From Evansella sp. AB-P1 (lineage in GTDB: Bacteria; Bacillota; Bacilli; Bacillales; Salisediminibacteriaceae), in the NCBI RefSeq assembly GCF_029688925.1, contig NZ_JARUKY010000023.1, positions 1-64,000 of the forward strand: 64,000 nt of DNA. The letters are read 5' to 3'. Position 1 is the stretch's first letter. Each line of letters opens with the position of its first letter. Shown here piece by piece: positions 28,935 to 37,924 of this stretch. Below the pieces are notes generated by a model that was not told the origin of the DNA, searched no databases, and saw only the letters and a list, made by a program, of their open reading frames with translations. Position numbers and translations under genes: made by a program.

Positions 28935-29159
28935 AAAAAAATCCTCCTATTAAAAAATTTAATAGAAGGATTGGATTAAAATACTGATTAGTTACCTTTA
29001 TTGCTTAAAAGGGATAAATCTTAATATAACGCTCTCTTTTACTAAGTTCAGATGCATATACATCTAAGTTTCTTACTTCTAATTCTGCGTCACTTTACTT
29101 ACTTAGAAAAGTAATTTTGTAACAGTTTCTTAATAGAGCATCTGAAAGATAAATATACT

Positions 29160-29324
29160 TCAAGTGTTCTTTAAAAAAGGAATCATCTTCCCTATCCAGG
29201 TAGCATTAACATCTGTAATAGAATTTGTAAATATTTCAATACAAACAAAATCATCTCTTTTATCTAGTCTAATGATTGAACATTCATTTAGAATTTTTGG
29301 TAAAACAGAATTATTTTTATTACA
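29160..29324 (-). pseudogene. C-terminal gene fragment, unknown
   Basis: An open minus-strand frame without a start reads ...VLPKILNECSIIRLDKR and then a beta-like DDFVCIEIFTNSITDV to a TGA. It begins at the hairpin ending the Mrr fragment. It looks like the tail of a lost gene. No family recognised. Confidence 0.35.
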
Positions 29325-29348
29325 AAAAAACGCTCCTGTAAGGAACGT

Positions 29349-29585
29349 TTACACAAAAACTTCATTTATTTTTTCTTTGAGAATATTTCTATCCCATAGG
29401 ATAATATCACTTGATTGTGCTAATGTAATTGCAGATTCAGTAAAATAATTATTAGTTACTACTATACCTTTATCTAATTTATAATACTTCATTCCCGCAA
29501 TAACTTCTTGAATCGCTTTATTCCCTACCTTGCTAGAATAACATTTCACTTGTATACCTATTTTTAAACTTTCAATAGTTCTCAT
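29349..29585 (-). pseudogene. Truncated Mrr-type restriction endonuclease
   Basis: The 78-residue fragment contains the GIQVKCYSSKVGNKAIQEV block: Q-V-K is the catalytic Q-x-K of Mrr-family PD-(D/E)xK nucleases, followed by the conserved GMKYYKLDKGIVVTNNYFT strand-helix. The upstream Asp-bearing strand and the N-terminal winged-helix domain are missing, so it is a remnant. A terminator hairpin (AAACG/CGTTT, about 29327-29351) follows. Confidence 0.65.
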
Positions 29586-29933
29586 TGGGTTGCCAAATCT
29601 TGTCCAAAAGTTGAAACTCTAGCATATCAAATTTTTATTCTAGCACCCCCATAGTCTAAAAGTTTGTAATCTTTTATGGGGTACCACCAACATTTCGGAA
29701 ATTTTGTACGCTAAGTAAGTTTCAACCTTTAAAAGTCAATTAACAATACATCCACGTTCCCTTTTCAATTTTTTCTCAGTTATACAGACCTCTTGAAACT
29801 TGATATTTTTTTTTGGTTTGCTATTAAATTCTCCTTGGGGTCATACTTTTTAATTGTACGGAGTTATGTATTAAACAAGGGCTGTCCATATCTAGACAGC
29901 CCCTTGAGTTTTGATGATATTTCATTGTTATAA
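29586..29933. other. Intergenic region without a gene
   Basis: About 350 bp with no coding signal. The only structure is the hairpin GGGCTGTC/GACAGCCC at 29879-29903, which ends the immunity-like gene on the minus strand. Confidence 0.5.
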
Positions 29934-30461
29934 TTATCTAAATTTATCATTAATTTTTTTTATCCTTTGATATTCAAACATATCTTGTTGTCCTATCGAA
30001 TCTTGTAGAAAGTCAAAATACTCTTTAGCAGAGCAAAGTATTTTTTGGATAAAAAACTTTTCATCAATTAATACGCTATTACCATTTACAGAAAAATTTA
30101 CCTTACTCCTTTGTCTAGATAACGATATTGGGATAGGTTGACTAGGAAAGTCATATATAGCTTCTTCATTCTCTATGTAGTCTTCAATTAAGTTTATTAA
30201 ATATGGCCAAAGTGTACTAATTTCATCCCAAAACGTAAAAGGAATAATCTTCTTCCCATTATATTCGATATATATGACTCCTTCAATTCGGAGCAATTCT
30301 CCATCCGCCGTATTATTTTTAATGTTTCCTAATAGTTTGCTGGCGTCTTCCCTTTGATTTTTAATTGAAAGAAGATATTCATAAGGATTTGTCTTTAAAT
30401 CATCAAGGTTAGTTACTTGCCTTTTTAAGACGAAAGTTTCAATTATAAAATTATCTGTCAC
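29934..30461 (-). CDS. Putative immunity protein of a polymorphic toxin
   Basis: A 175-residue soluble, acidic-to-neutral protein starting at GTG behind AGGAGG. I do not recognise the family. It starts 11 nt after the stop of a fragment that looks like the tail of a polymorphic toxin. That order (toxin, then immunity, same strand, near-coupled) is the usual one. Motifs such as IPFTFWDEISTLWPYLINLI suggest an all-alpha/beta single domain. Immunity assignment is from context only. Confidence 0.5.
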   Translation of the reverse strand: MTDNFIIETFVLKRQVTNLDDLKTNPYEYLLSIKNQREDASKLLGNIKNNTADGELLRIEGVIYIEYNGKKIIPFTFWDEISTLWPYLINLIEDYIENEEAIYDFPSQPIPISLSRQRSKVNFSVNGNSVLIDEKFFIQKILCSAKEYFDFLQDSIGQQDMFEYQRIKKINDKFR

Positions 30462-30472
30462 TTTGGTGCCTC

Positions 30473-30634
30473 CTATCTTGGATACAGTTGATGTATTTGC
30501 CCATTTCTTATTCCCATTGTATATCTAACTCCGTTAACTGAGCCAGAAACTTGGAATGTTCCAGTTGTGCCTCTTGAGGCAAGAGTAGTTCTATTCTGCT
30601 TTGCTATCTCAATAGCAATGTTTCTAATTATGTT
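30473..30634 (-). pseudogene. C-terminal remnant of a polymorphic/contact toxin
   Basis: A 53-codon open frame lacking a start ends with SGSVNGVRYTMGIRNGQIHQ-LYPR and TAG. This glycine-turn tail, ending in a YP, resembles the end of secreted bacterial toxin nuclease domains. The ribosome site of the next gene overlaps the stop. Everything upstream is missing. Confidence 0.4.
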
Positions 30635-30880
30635 TTAAAAAAGATTCATTTGTTAAAATAAAATAGTTTCACATGATATGATGACACTTCTTATGTTAAC
30701 ATAAAATTTCCAATTGTTTTTTTGAGGTCTGCCAATTTTCCAATTACAATACACCTTTAGTTCAACACTTTTAATAAACGAGTGACATATAGAATTAATT
30801 TACATAAAAATGCAACTTTTTATAGTTTCAAACGTTGATAGTGTGTTCAATATTTTATGAAGGGAGTGAATTCTTGAATA

Positions 30881-31402
30881 ATGAATGAAAATGCACAAAA
30901 TCAAGTGACTGAATGGTACCAAAAATATAGTAATGATATTTATCAATATATCTTATTCATGACAGGTGACCACGAACGTTCAAAGGATATGATGCAAGAA
31001 ACCTTTCTTCGCGCCTATGACCACTTATCCTCTTTTCAAGGGAACAATGCCAAAGGTTGGTTATTTCGAATTGCGAGAAATATTACGATAGATTCCTTAC
31101 GAAAAGAAAAACCGATCGCTTACTTGTTTGACCAAAACACATATGTAGTTTCTAACAACGTGTCACCGGAAAAGATTACAATACTTAACGAAGTTGAGAG
31201 GGAATTATATCACGCCTTAGGACAACTAAAAATGTCATACCGTGACGTTATTGTTCTGCGAAAAATTAAAGGGTTTTCCATACAGGAATCCTCCAATATA
31301 CTCGGGTGGAAGGAAAGTAAGGTAAAGAGTACGTTGCTACGTGCTTTAAAGGCTTTGAAACGTCAATTAGAAAAGGAGGGGTATAATCATGAAACGATTT
31401 AA
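30881..31402 (+). CDS. ECF-type RNA polymerase sigma factor
   Basis: The 173-residue sigma-70 family protein has region 2 (YQYILFMTGDHERSKDMMQE, then TFLRAYDHLSSF and GWLFRIARNITID) and region 4 (LGQLKMSYRDVIVLRKIKGF then ILGWKESKVKSTLLRALKAL). The ATG follows GAAGGGAGTG. It overlaps the following membrane protein by 14 nt, the typical sigma/anti-sigma coupling. Closest in style to B. subtilis SigX/SigM/SigV group, but not assigned further. It lies inside element 1, so it may control element or envelope-stress genes. Confidence 0.9.
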   Translation: MNENAQNQVTEWYQKYSNDIYQYILFMTGDHERSKDMMQETFLRAYDHLSSFQGNNAKGWLFRIARNITIDSLRKEKPIAYLFDQNTYVVSNNVSPEKITILNEVERELYHALGQLKMSYRDVIVLRKIKGFSIQESSNILGWKESKVKSTLLRALKALKRQLEKEGYNHETI

Positions 31403-32435
31403 CGAATGGGATAATGAGTTTGATGGGCTTCAGCAGAAAATAACGATTTCAGATAACGAAAAGACAGAAACTTTACACCAATTAAATAATAAGATAAATG
31501 AAAAACAGAGAAAACAAACGAAAATGAAACCTTCAATACCATACAAATATTACCTTTCGATTGTAGTAGCAGGATTTATTCTTATGATCCTTTTTTCGCC
31601 TACTATAATGCAATATTTTCAAAATGAAACTGGTAGTGGTCTCCCCAAAGAAAGTTCATTTCCATTAGGAGATAGAAACGATTTTGAAGATGTAGAATTC
31701 CTCTTTTTCAATTGGTATGATGAACCAAATCTATCTACCGGTAGCTTTAATTTATATCCTGAAGATGAACGATTTAGTGAATTGATAGCTACTTTACAGA
31801 AAATGCAAGTAACAGAAACAAACTTTGAAGATAATCCAGTTAATATTACAGAACCAGGGTACTATATGATTGGAATCATTCATGATAATGACAGAGGCAT
31901 TCATACAACTGTAGGAGTAGAAGATAATGGAACTGTTTACATTTGGAACCGGTATACTAACGAGACGACACCTGAGTTTTATATTAGTGAAGCAAATCAT
32001 ACATTTTTCGATTTAGTATATGCTCTCATTTTGGAGGAAAAAGACACCGACTCAAGTCGTACTCTTAATAGTGAAGATCGTGATATAGTATTTGAATATA
32101 AAGATGAGGCCCCAATAGGATCATCAGTATTTGAACTCCGTAGTCAGGATGGGCAACTTATTGCAGATCAGCAGGATGTGATACCTGGATCTGCCGAAGT
32201 GGTCACAACTGACTTTGATCAAATTTCCATTAATCTAAGGTTTTCAGATGAAGCATTCGTCTATGCCTTTTCCTCCGCACATATTGGCGAAGCGATCCAT
32301 TTCTATGTTGATGGCGATTTAATCGTCTCACCACAAATGAATCAATCTCTTGAAACTGATTCGGTGAGCATACATGGTGATTTTGATAAGGAACAAGCAG
32401 AGGAAATAGTGACTAAAATAAATGATAATTTATAA
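31389..32435 (+). CDS. Membrane anti-sigma factor with SecDF-head-like C-terminal domain
   Basis: The 348-residue protein has a cytoplasmic N-terminus (1-50, charged), one membrane segment (about 53-75) and a large outer domain. The cytoplasmic part and the overlap with the ECF sigma gene point to an anti-sigma factor. The last 110 residues (SSVFELRSQDG..., AHIGEAIHFYVDGDLIVSP, SIHGDFDKEQAEEI) resemble the P1-head of SecD/SecDF: VDG-x-x-x-S-P followed by G-x-F-x-x-x-x-A. That would be a sensor module. This fusion is not one I can name from known families. Confidence 0.75.
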   Translation: MKRFNEWDNEFDGLQQKITISDNEKTETLHQLNNKINEKQRKQTKMKPSIPYKYYLSIVVAGFILMILFSPTIMQYFQNETGSGLPKESSFPLGDRNDFEDVEFLFFNWYDEPNLSTGSFNLYPEDERFSELIATLQKMQVTETNFEDNPVNITEPGYYMIGIIHDNDRGIHTTVGVEDNGTVYIWNRYTNETTPEFYISEANHTFFDLVYALILEEKDTDSSRTLNSEDRDIVFEYKDEAPIGSSVFELRSQDGQLIADQQDVIPGSAEVVTTDFDQISINLRFSDEAFVYAFSSAHIGEAIHFYVDGDLIVSPQMNQSLETDSVSIHGDFDKEQAEEIVTKINDNL

Positions 32436-32588
32436 ATGTTGATGATTGTGGTAATTTCTAAAATGAATGTTGAGGCTTTACCTGGAAATATCCGTGCTCC
32501 AGTATATGCTGGTCGGACTGTAAAAGGTGGTCCTAATGGAGACGAAGGCGGTACAGAAGTAAATAAAGTTATTATTAAGAAGCAGTAA
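32436..32588 (+). CDS. Possible 50-residue small protein or gene tail
   Basis: An ATG directly after the anti-sigma stop (TAAATG) opens a frame ending NKVIIKKQ. The middle (APVYAGRTVKGGPNGDEGG) is Gly-rich. No ribosome site is seen, so it is either coupled to the anti-sigma gene or a remnant. Confidence 0.3.
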   Translation: MLMIVVISKMNVEALPGNIRAPVYAGRTVKGGPNGDEGGTEVNKVIIKKQ

Positions 32589-32607
32589 CTACGTATATTT
32601 ATAAAAA

Positions 32608-32672
32608 ATGGTGTCAGACCCCCAGTTTAGTAAAGTTTTACCGTACCGGGGGTCTGGCACCAAACCCCTGGT
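32608..32672. repeat. REP-like palindrome, copy 1
   Basis: GGTGTCAGACCCCC and GGGGGTCTGGCACC form a 14-bp imperfect palindrome around AGTAAAGTTTTACCGTACC. Related copies lie at 38733, 39674, 48775 and 48955. Confidence 0.8.
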
Positions 32673-32846
32673 GCCTCCCGGAGCTTTAATACCTCCTACA
32701 TAAATAATGGCACACCAGAGGTGTGCTCAATAATTTTACAGAAGGTGAAGTGGTAAATACCTTGGCACTTACTGGTACATTCTTTGTCATTCAGTGGTAA
32801 GAACTCTGTCACTGATGGTACATTCTATTGGCCGTAATCATATGTA

Positions 32847-33119
32847 TTAGTATTTACTGATCAGTTCGTTTAATAAGTCTTCTAATTTAGGATTTCCGAG
32901 CATATTGGCTTTAGTACCTTTCCATTCGATTTCAAAAAATTTTATCTCTTTTTCTTGCTCGTATACAATTAATGTAGTTATTAAAGTATTTTCCTTAATA
33001 TAAAAGTACCATTTATTTTCTATAATTTTTTTACCACATAACGTTTGAGTATGATCATTAATCATTAAAATATAAGTATTTATAGCACCAATTGCTTCTT
33101 TCAAATAAATATCATCCAT
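32847..33119 (-). CDS. Hypothetical protein of element 1
   Basis: A 90-residue protein when started at the ATG after GAGGGG (a start seven codons upstream is possible). It has alternating beta strands (NKWYFYIKENTLITTLIVYEQ... and IKFFEIEWKG) and a terminal helix. No family recognised. It lies just downstream of the ABC-3C operon on the same strand but behind a terminator, so is transcribed separately. Confidence 0.6.
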   Translation of the reverse strand: MDDIYLKEAIGAINTYILMINDHTQTLCGKKIIENKWYFYIKENTLITTLIVYEQEKEIKFFEIEWKGTKANMLGNPKLEDLLNELISKY

Positions 33120-33190
33120 TATCCCCTCAACTCCCACCATAATAATATATATTAAAATGGATATTCATCATTAGTGTTAAAAAACACACA

Positions 33191-33225
33191 AAAAAAACCT
33201 CTTTTATATTGAAAGAGGTTTTTTT
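33191..33225. terminator. Terminator of the ABC-3C operon
   Basis: AACCTCTTT and AAAGAGGTT around TATATTG, flanked by A and T runs. It follows the ABC ATPase stop codon on the minus strand. Confidence 0.85.
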
Positions 33226-33233
33226 GTTTAAAA

Positions 33234-35573
33234 TTATCTATATAATTTATCTTTAATATTAAGTTTTTGCGTTTGATAACCATATTTTGAAAATTTATAT
33301 CTAAAATATAGAGAAATTTGATTTTCATGAGTGGACAGTATTATTTGTTGCTTTCCAAAATCATTTCGTAATAATTCAACAAAAGATGCCATGTTCATTT
33401 CATCCATAGTTTGAATCGGATCGTCAATTAGAATAGTATTCAGTCCACTTTTATTATATACCTTGTGTAGAGCTAACGTGAAAGCTAATACTGTTGCAGA
33501 GAGTTGTCCTGAACTAAAAGTATGCATTATATCATGGTCGGTTTTTTCTGGAGGAACAAAACGAATTGTCTTAATCTCATCATTTCCTCCGTTATCTTCC
33601 TTAATGAAGATGCCGATTCCTCTTTGATAATTTTGAATAATTTTACCTGAGTAAATATAAAAAGGAATTTCGATTTCCTTTATCATTTTGGTACGGTAGC
33701 TTTGAATGTTTTTATTATATATTTCAAGAACATTTGAAATAGAGTTATATGCACTTTCGATTATATCGTATTTTGCTTTTAAATCCTGATACTTTCGATA
33801 TTGGATACTTGATTGCAAATAAAATACATAATTAATGTAATCTTTTTTTAATTTAATATTATTTTGCTCTATTTCATTTACTAAATTATCATCTTTAGCC
33901 AGTATATTCTCATAAATATCTTTTAAATCCTTATATTTTTCATAATCAAAGTCACCTGTATCTTGAATTAATTCTTTCAATTTGTCTATTACCATGTCAG
34001 CTCGATTAGATACATCATGTATATTATCAAGGTTTGTGTATACAAATTGTTCGATATCGATGTTTAGTTTGTTAAAAAATCCTTTTACTTTTGTAGGAAC
34101 AACTTTCTTATCAAAGTAAGGCTTTATTTCTTCATATAAATCATCACTAATTAATTTATTTATATTATCTTTTATATCACTTATAAGATTTTTTATATAA
34201 TTTGTATATATTTCATCTAGTAGCTGAGTATAACTAAATGATGTTTGATCAAGTTGAGTTTTAAAATATTCCGTTTGACTATTTATTTGTTTAATTAATG
34301 TTTTATTATTCTCCCAATTTGCACCACAGAAAGGACAATGTTCATTATTATTTTCATCTTTACTTAAATATTCTTCAAACTGTTCTTTTAATCTTTCTTT
34401 TGTTTTTAACAAATTTGAAATCATAGTTGATAAATTACTAGAGTTCTGTTTTAAATTTCTAATTATTGTTAATTTATCTTTTAAATTTTGATAATCAATA
34501 TATAGATCGAAATGCTCATAAATTAAATCCCAATCGATATTTTTATTTAATATATCCTTTTCTTCTAGAAGCCTTAGATTATTTTTTAATTTTTGTTTTC
34601 TATTATACTCTTCTTTAAATTCTTCTATTTTTTCCTGGAAATTGTATAATATTAATGCTTCTTCAATCCTATATTTATTGTGAATAGATTTATTAATTTC
34701 TTCGTTTTTAAGAGCTGCTTTAAAAAAATCTAATTGTTCTTTTAGAGTCCCAAATAAATCAATTTGTTTAAAATAATTATTTTTTTCATCTAAAGTAAAA
34801 TTATTTAAGGCTTTTTTGTCCCAAATTACTTTCCCACTTATTTTTTGAGGTAAAAGTTGAATATACTCCACTTCTTCTCTCTTTTCATTTACAGTATCTA
34901 TATTTAAATTTATTTCTAAGCCATTTATTTTATTTAATAATTTATTTTTATTAACTAATATTTTGCTTTTAACTTTTGAAAGTTTTTGTCGTTCAGTTTC
35001 TTCTTTTTCAATATTAAAAAGTTTACTCAAAGCATTCATTCGGTCACTTTCTGACCTTTTTAATAAATGAGTGCATTCTTCTTGTTCAACATAGTGATAA
35101 AGTCTATATTTTTCTTCAAAATCTCCTGTTTCGTATAAGTTAATTTGTGTAGGAGAAATTATATTTTCTATTGTTAAAGGATCGTCAATATTAGTTAACT
35201 TATGTAATGTCGAAGGAAAATTCCCTGGTTTCTTTTTGTTCCTTGCTAAGGAACTATGATCAATTTCCCTACCAAGAATCAATTGATTCTGGTGCTGTTC
35301 TGTATTTATTAATTTGATTTTAATAATAATGGGTCGTTCCTGATCTTTTGCAAATAAGTAATCATCATAGCCCTTATTTCCATCTACAATTTTTATATTT
35401 ACTATTCTTCTTATGCATCCAGTTAAAACTAACTCTATTGCATCAAATATAGTAGTCTTACCAAAACCGTTAGGTCCGTCCAATACAATCAAATCATTAT
35501 TTTCAAATGATAACCTGAGACTATCTATTGATTTAAAATTTTCGATATGTATTTCACTAATATTATATTTCAT
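33234..35573 (-). CDS. SMC/RecF-like ABC ATPase of an ABC-3C-type defence system
   Basis: The 779-residue protein has an N-terminal Walker A (GPNGFGKTT, residues 33-41), long coiled-coil arms (about 170-640) with a single CPFCG zinc-hook-like turn near the middle, then the ABC signature region FSSGQLSATVLAFTLA, Walker B TILIDDPIQTMDEMNM and a switch His (ILSTHE). This is the Rad50/RecF-like architecture of the ATPase in three-component ABC conflict systems (ABC-3C). It should sense or clamp DNA and drive the effector. Its start overlaps the preceding gene by 11 nt. The whole operon is strikingly A/T-rich compared with the chromosome. Confidence 0.85.
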   Translation of the reverse strand: MKYNISEIHIENFKSIDSLRLSFENNDLIVLDGPNGFGKTTIFDAIELVLTGCIRRIVNIKIVDGNKGYDDYLFAKDQERPIIIKIKLINTEQHQNQLILGREIDHSSLARNKKKPGNFPSTLHKLTNIDDPLTIENIISPTQINLYETGDFEEKYRLYHYVEQEECTHLLKRSESDRMNALSKLFNIEKEETERQKLSKVKSKILVNKNKLLNKINGLEINLNIDTVNEKREEVEYIQLLPQKISGKVIWDKKALNNFTLDEKNNYFKQIDLFGTLKEQLDFFKAALKNEEINKSIHNKYRIEEALILYNFQEKIEEFKEEYNRKQKLKNNLRLLEEKDILNKNIDWDLIYEHFDLYIDYQNLKDKLTIIRNLKQNSSNLSTMISNLLKTKERLKEQFEEYLSKDENNNEHCPFCGANWENNKTLIKQINSQTEYFKTQLDQTSFSYTQLLDEIYTNYIKNLISDIKDNINKLISDDLYEEIKPYFDKKVVPTKVKGFFNKLNIDIEQFVYTNLDNIHDVSNRADMVIDKLKELIQDTGDFDYEKYKDLKDIYENILAKDDNLVNEIEQNNIKLKKDYINYVFYLQSSIQYRKYQDLKAKYDIIESAYNSISNVLEIYNKNIQSYRTKMIKEIEIPFYIYSGKIIQNYQRGIGIFIKEDNGGNDEIKTIRFVPPEKTDHDIMHTFSSGQLSATVLAFTLALHKVYNKSGLNTILIDDPIQTMDEMNMASFVELLRNDFGKQQIILSTHENQISLYFRYKFSKYGYQTQKLNIKDKLYR

Positions 35574-36312
35574 TCAATTCAACCCCTAATACAGATAAAA
35601 TATCATCCCATTTTGGATCAGGATTATCCATTTGAAGAAATTTATCAACAATTCCTTTATCTTCAATTTTTATATCTTCTCGAATATCTTTGGCTATATT
35701 AGGTAATTCCTTTTTATTAATTTTGAATTTTAAAAAAGAAAGTTTTATATAAATTTTAGAAACTAAGTCGTATAATTTTACTGAATCATTTTCATTAATA
35801 TTTTCTTTTTCTTTAAATAATGAAAACCATTCTTTTTCTGAAATTATTTCATTTAGTTGTATTAGATATGTATCATTACCTTTAGAAGTTACATCTAATG
35901 AATTAAATCGGAGTGAAAGATGTTCCAATAATAATTGAAGTTGTTCATCGGTATAGGGGAGAATATATTTTTTACAGTCATATGGATTTTCTTCGAATTC
36001 ATATATAAACTTATTAAATGTTTCTGAAATATCTATTTGTTTTCTTCCTACCAGTATCACTAGTGACATATTTTTATCTATTCCAGGATAATGTAGTGAT
36101 TGGAGAATTTGTGACAATAGATTTTTGATAATATTATTAAGTTCCTCTTGCTCAATGTCTTCTTCTCTCACTTGTAACACAGAATAAAAGTCAAATCTCC
36201 CACCGTCCACCTTTTTGGCAAAAAAGTGAGAATAATTTTGACTAATTACTTTAAAATCTTCCAATATTTCAAAATTAGATTCCGTGAATACTCTTTTAAT
36301 TAATTCAATCAT
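35563..36312 (-). CDS. ABC-3C-type middle component
   Basis: The 249-residue soluble protein has no catalytic motif that I can see. It is wedged between the effector and ATPase genes with overlaps on both sides (4 nt and 11 nt). That position and size match the 'middle component' of ABC-3C systems, thought to bridge effector and ATPase. The N-terminal half looks beta-rich (HFFAKKVDGGRFDFYSVLQV), the C-terminal half helical. Assignment is by gene order. Confidence 0.65.
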   Translation of the reverse strand: MIELIKRVFTESNFEILEDFKVISQNYSHFFAKKVDGGRFDFYSVLQVREEDIEQEELNNIIKNLLSQILQSLHYPGIDKNMSLVILVGRKQIDISETFNKFIYEFEENPYDCKKYILPYTDEQLQLLLEHLSLRFNSLDVTSKGNDTYLIQLNEIISEKEWFSLFKEKENINENDSVKLYDLVSKIYIKLSFLKFKINKKELPNIAKDIREDIKIEDKGIVDKFLQMDNPDPKWDDILSVLGVELNEI

Positions 36313-37727
36313 TCTTTTAACTCCTCTCTTACACTATCAATTTTTACAAACTTAATTTTTTTATGTGTAGTTATTTTTTCTTTAATGTCTTCCTCACTTA
36401 CGGCTTCAGAACTCTTGTCAGCTTCAACCCTAATTATATTTCCAGTATATTCTCCCTCGACATTGCAGCTAATGTAAGCATTAATATCAAAAAGCATATT
36501 AAACATCTCATCATCTTCACTAAGGTTTTTGTATATATCTTCTCCTAATACATGACTGGCAAACTGAGAATTATCAAAAAGTGTAGATAAAATATATCTC
36601 ATCCCACTCTCATGTAAAACATACGCAGATTCCAGTTTACTTGGTTCTTTAACTTTTTCCTTTAATTGAATAACACCATGAATAAAACTATTACGAACAT
36701 TAGTCGATGACATAAGCTTTTTATATTCAGTAATATCTACTTTATGTTTATCTTTAACTACAACGTTTGGTGTTAATTTACGACATAGAAGGAAAAATTC
36801 ATCGGAATTTAATCTTTTCAAACTGGTTAAATGCTTTTCCCAAACACCATATGTCATCTCATCATCATCTTTAATCCTATAATATCTACAATATTGAAGA
36901 AATTCATCAGCTACGTCATGTAACAGCAAAGTAGAAATGGTTTTATTAGTATATGAAAAAATACTTACATTTTCTAATATATATATAAAATCTATCAAAT
37001 CTATTAATATTCTGCCATCCTGAGTTTTCTTCAGGTGGTCTTTATGGACCAAATCTTCAATCATATTTATAAAATTAGAATATATATGACCTACATTATC
37101 ACAAGTAGACTGTTTTTCCTTTATCTCCTTTTCGGTACATTTGGAGTAAAAAGTAATTATTTCGTCTAAAATTAATTTTCTTATATCATTTAAATCAATG
37201 ACTCTTTCCATTGGTACATGTCCGTCATTGCAGGAGATTTTTAGTTGTTCATATTTTTCATTAAATTTATCCCCAGCAAATATTTTTTCTTTATATGTTT
37301 TTAGGCGTTCCTTTTTACCCTCCACATTGAAGCTATGTAAGTTATTAAAAAGATCTTCTTTAGAAAATGATTTGATCTCGGTAGCTGTGTGTAAACTAGC
37401 TTCTTGAATTGATTCGTATATTGAAATCTTTCCAAGCAAATTAAGGTTAGCTTCGTTATAAGAGCCAATAGTATCTGTTTTTGGCTTTGCTTTTACTTGA
37501 TGAATTGAATATGGTTTGTTATTTTTTAAAATTGTAAAGTCTTCTAAATATTCAATTTCCAATTTATATTTTTTAATTTCATCTATATCAGGGTAATAAT
37601 GATTGATATACTTTAATACAGTGTATATAGCTACCTTTCCTTGATATAGGAAACCACTCCATGTTGATGAGGCTTTATCTGTATCTTTGTCATTGACTAC
37701 TACTTTAATTTGTTCGTTTAATTCCAT
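36309..37727 (-). CDS. ABC-3C-type effector with N-terminal PD-(D/E)xK-like nuclease domain
   Basis: The 472-residue first gene of the operon. Residues about 18-80 read SSTWSGFLYQGKVAIYTVLK, then YKLEIEYLEDFTIL and YSIHQVKAK. The acidic residues and the Q-x-K strand form the PD-(D/E)xK pattern of DUF4297/Cap4-like dsDNA nucleases, whose N-terminus also has a G-x-x-x-Q helix. The remaining 390 residues are helical and likely form the C-terminal ABC-3C-interacting domain (FIHGVIQLKEKVKEPSKLES). The stop overlaps the middle component start (ATGA). In these systems activation of the nuclease degrades invader or host DNA. Nuclease call is motif-based. Confidence 0.7.
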   Translation of the reverse strand: MELNEQIKVVVNDKDTDKASSTWSGFLYQGKVAIYTVLKYINHYYPDIDEIKKYKLEIEYLEDFTILKNNKPYSIHQVKAKPKTDTIGSYNEANLNLLGKISIYESIQEASLHTATEIKSFSKEDLFNNLHSFNVEGKKERLKTYKEKIFAGDKFNEKYEQLKISCNDGHVPMERVIDLNDIRKLILDEIITFYSKCTEKEIKEKQSTCDNVGHIYSNFINMIEDLVHKDHLKKTQDGRILIDLIDFIYILENVSIFSYTNKTISTLLLHDVADEFLQYCRYYRIKDDDEMTYGVWEKHLTSLKRLNSDEFFLLCRKLTPNVVVKDKHKVDITEYKKLMSSTNVRNSFIHGVIQLKEKVKEPSKLESAYVLHESGMRYILSTLFDNSQFASHVLGEDIYKNLSEDDEMFNMLFDINAYISCNVEGEYTGNIIRVEADKSSEAVSEEDIKEKITTHKKIKFVKIDSVREELKE

Positions 37728-37924
37728 ATATTAACCTCCATACCATCAGCTAATATTTTCCAACTTCTCACCGATAATTCTAACAGAAAATTACAAATTC
37801 TGATATGTTTTTTATTACTTAATAAAGAAAAGAATGCTCCAAAGAAAAATTATGGAACATCCTTTTTAATAATATAACCTCTATTCAACATCTAAAAGTA
37901 ACATTTTTTTCATTTAAATATTAA

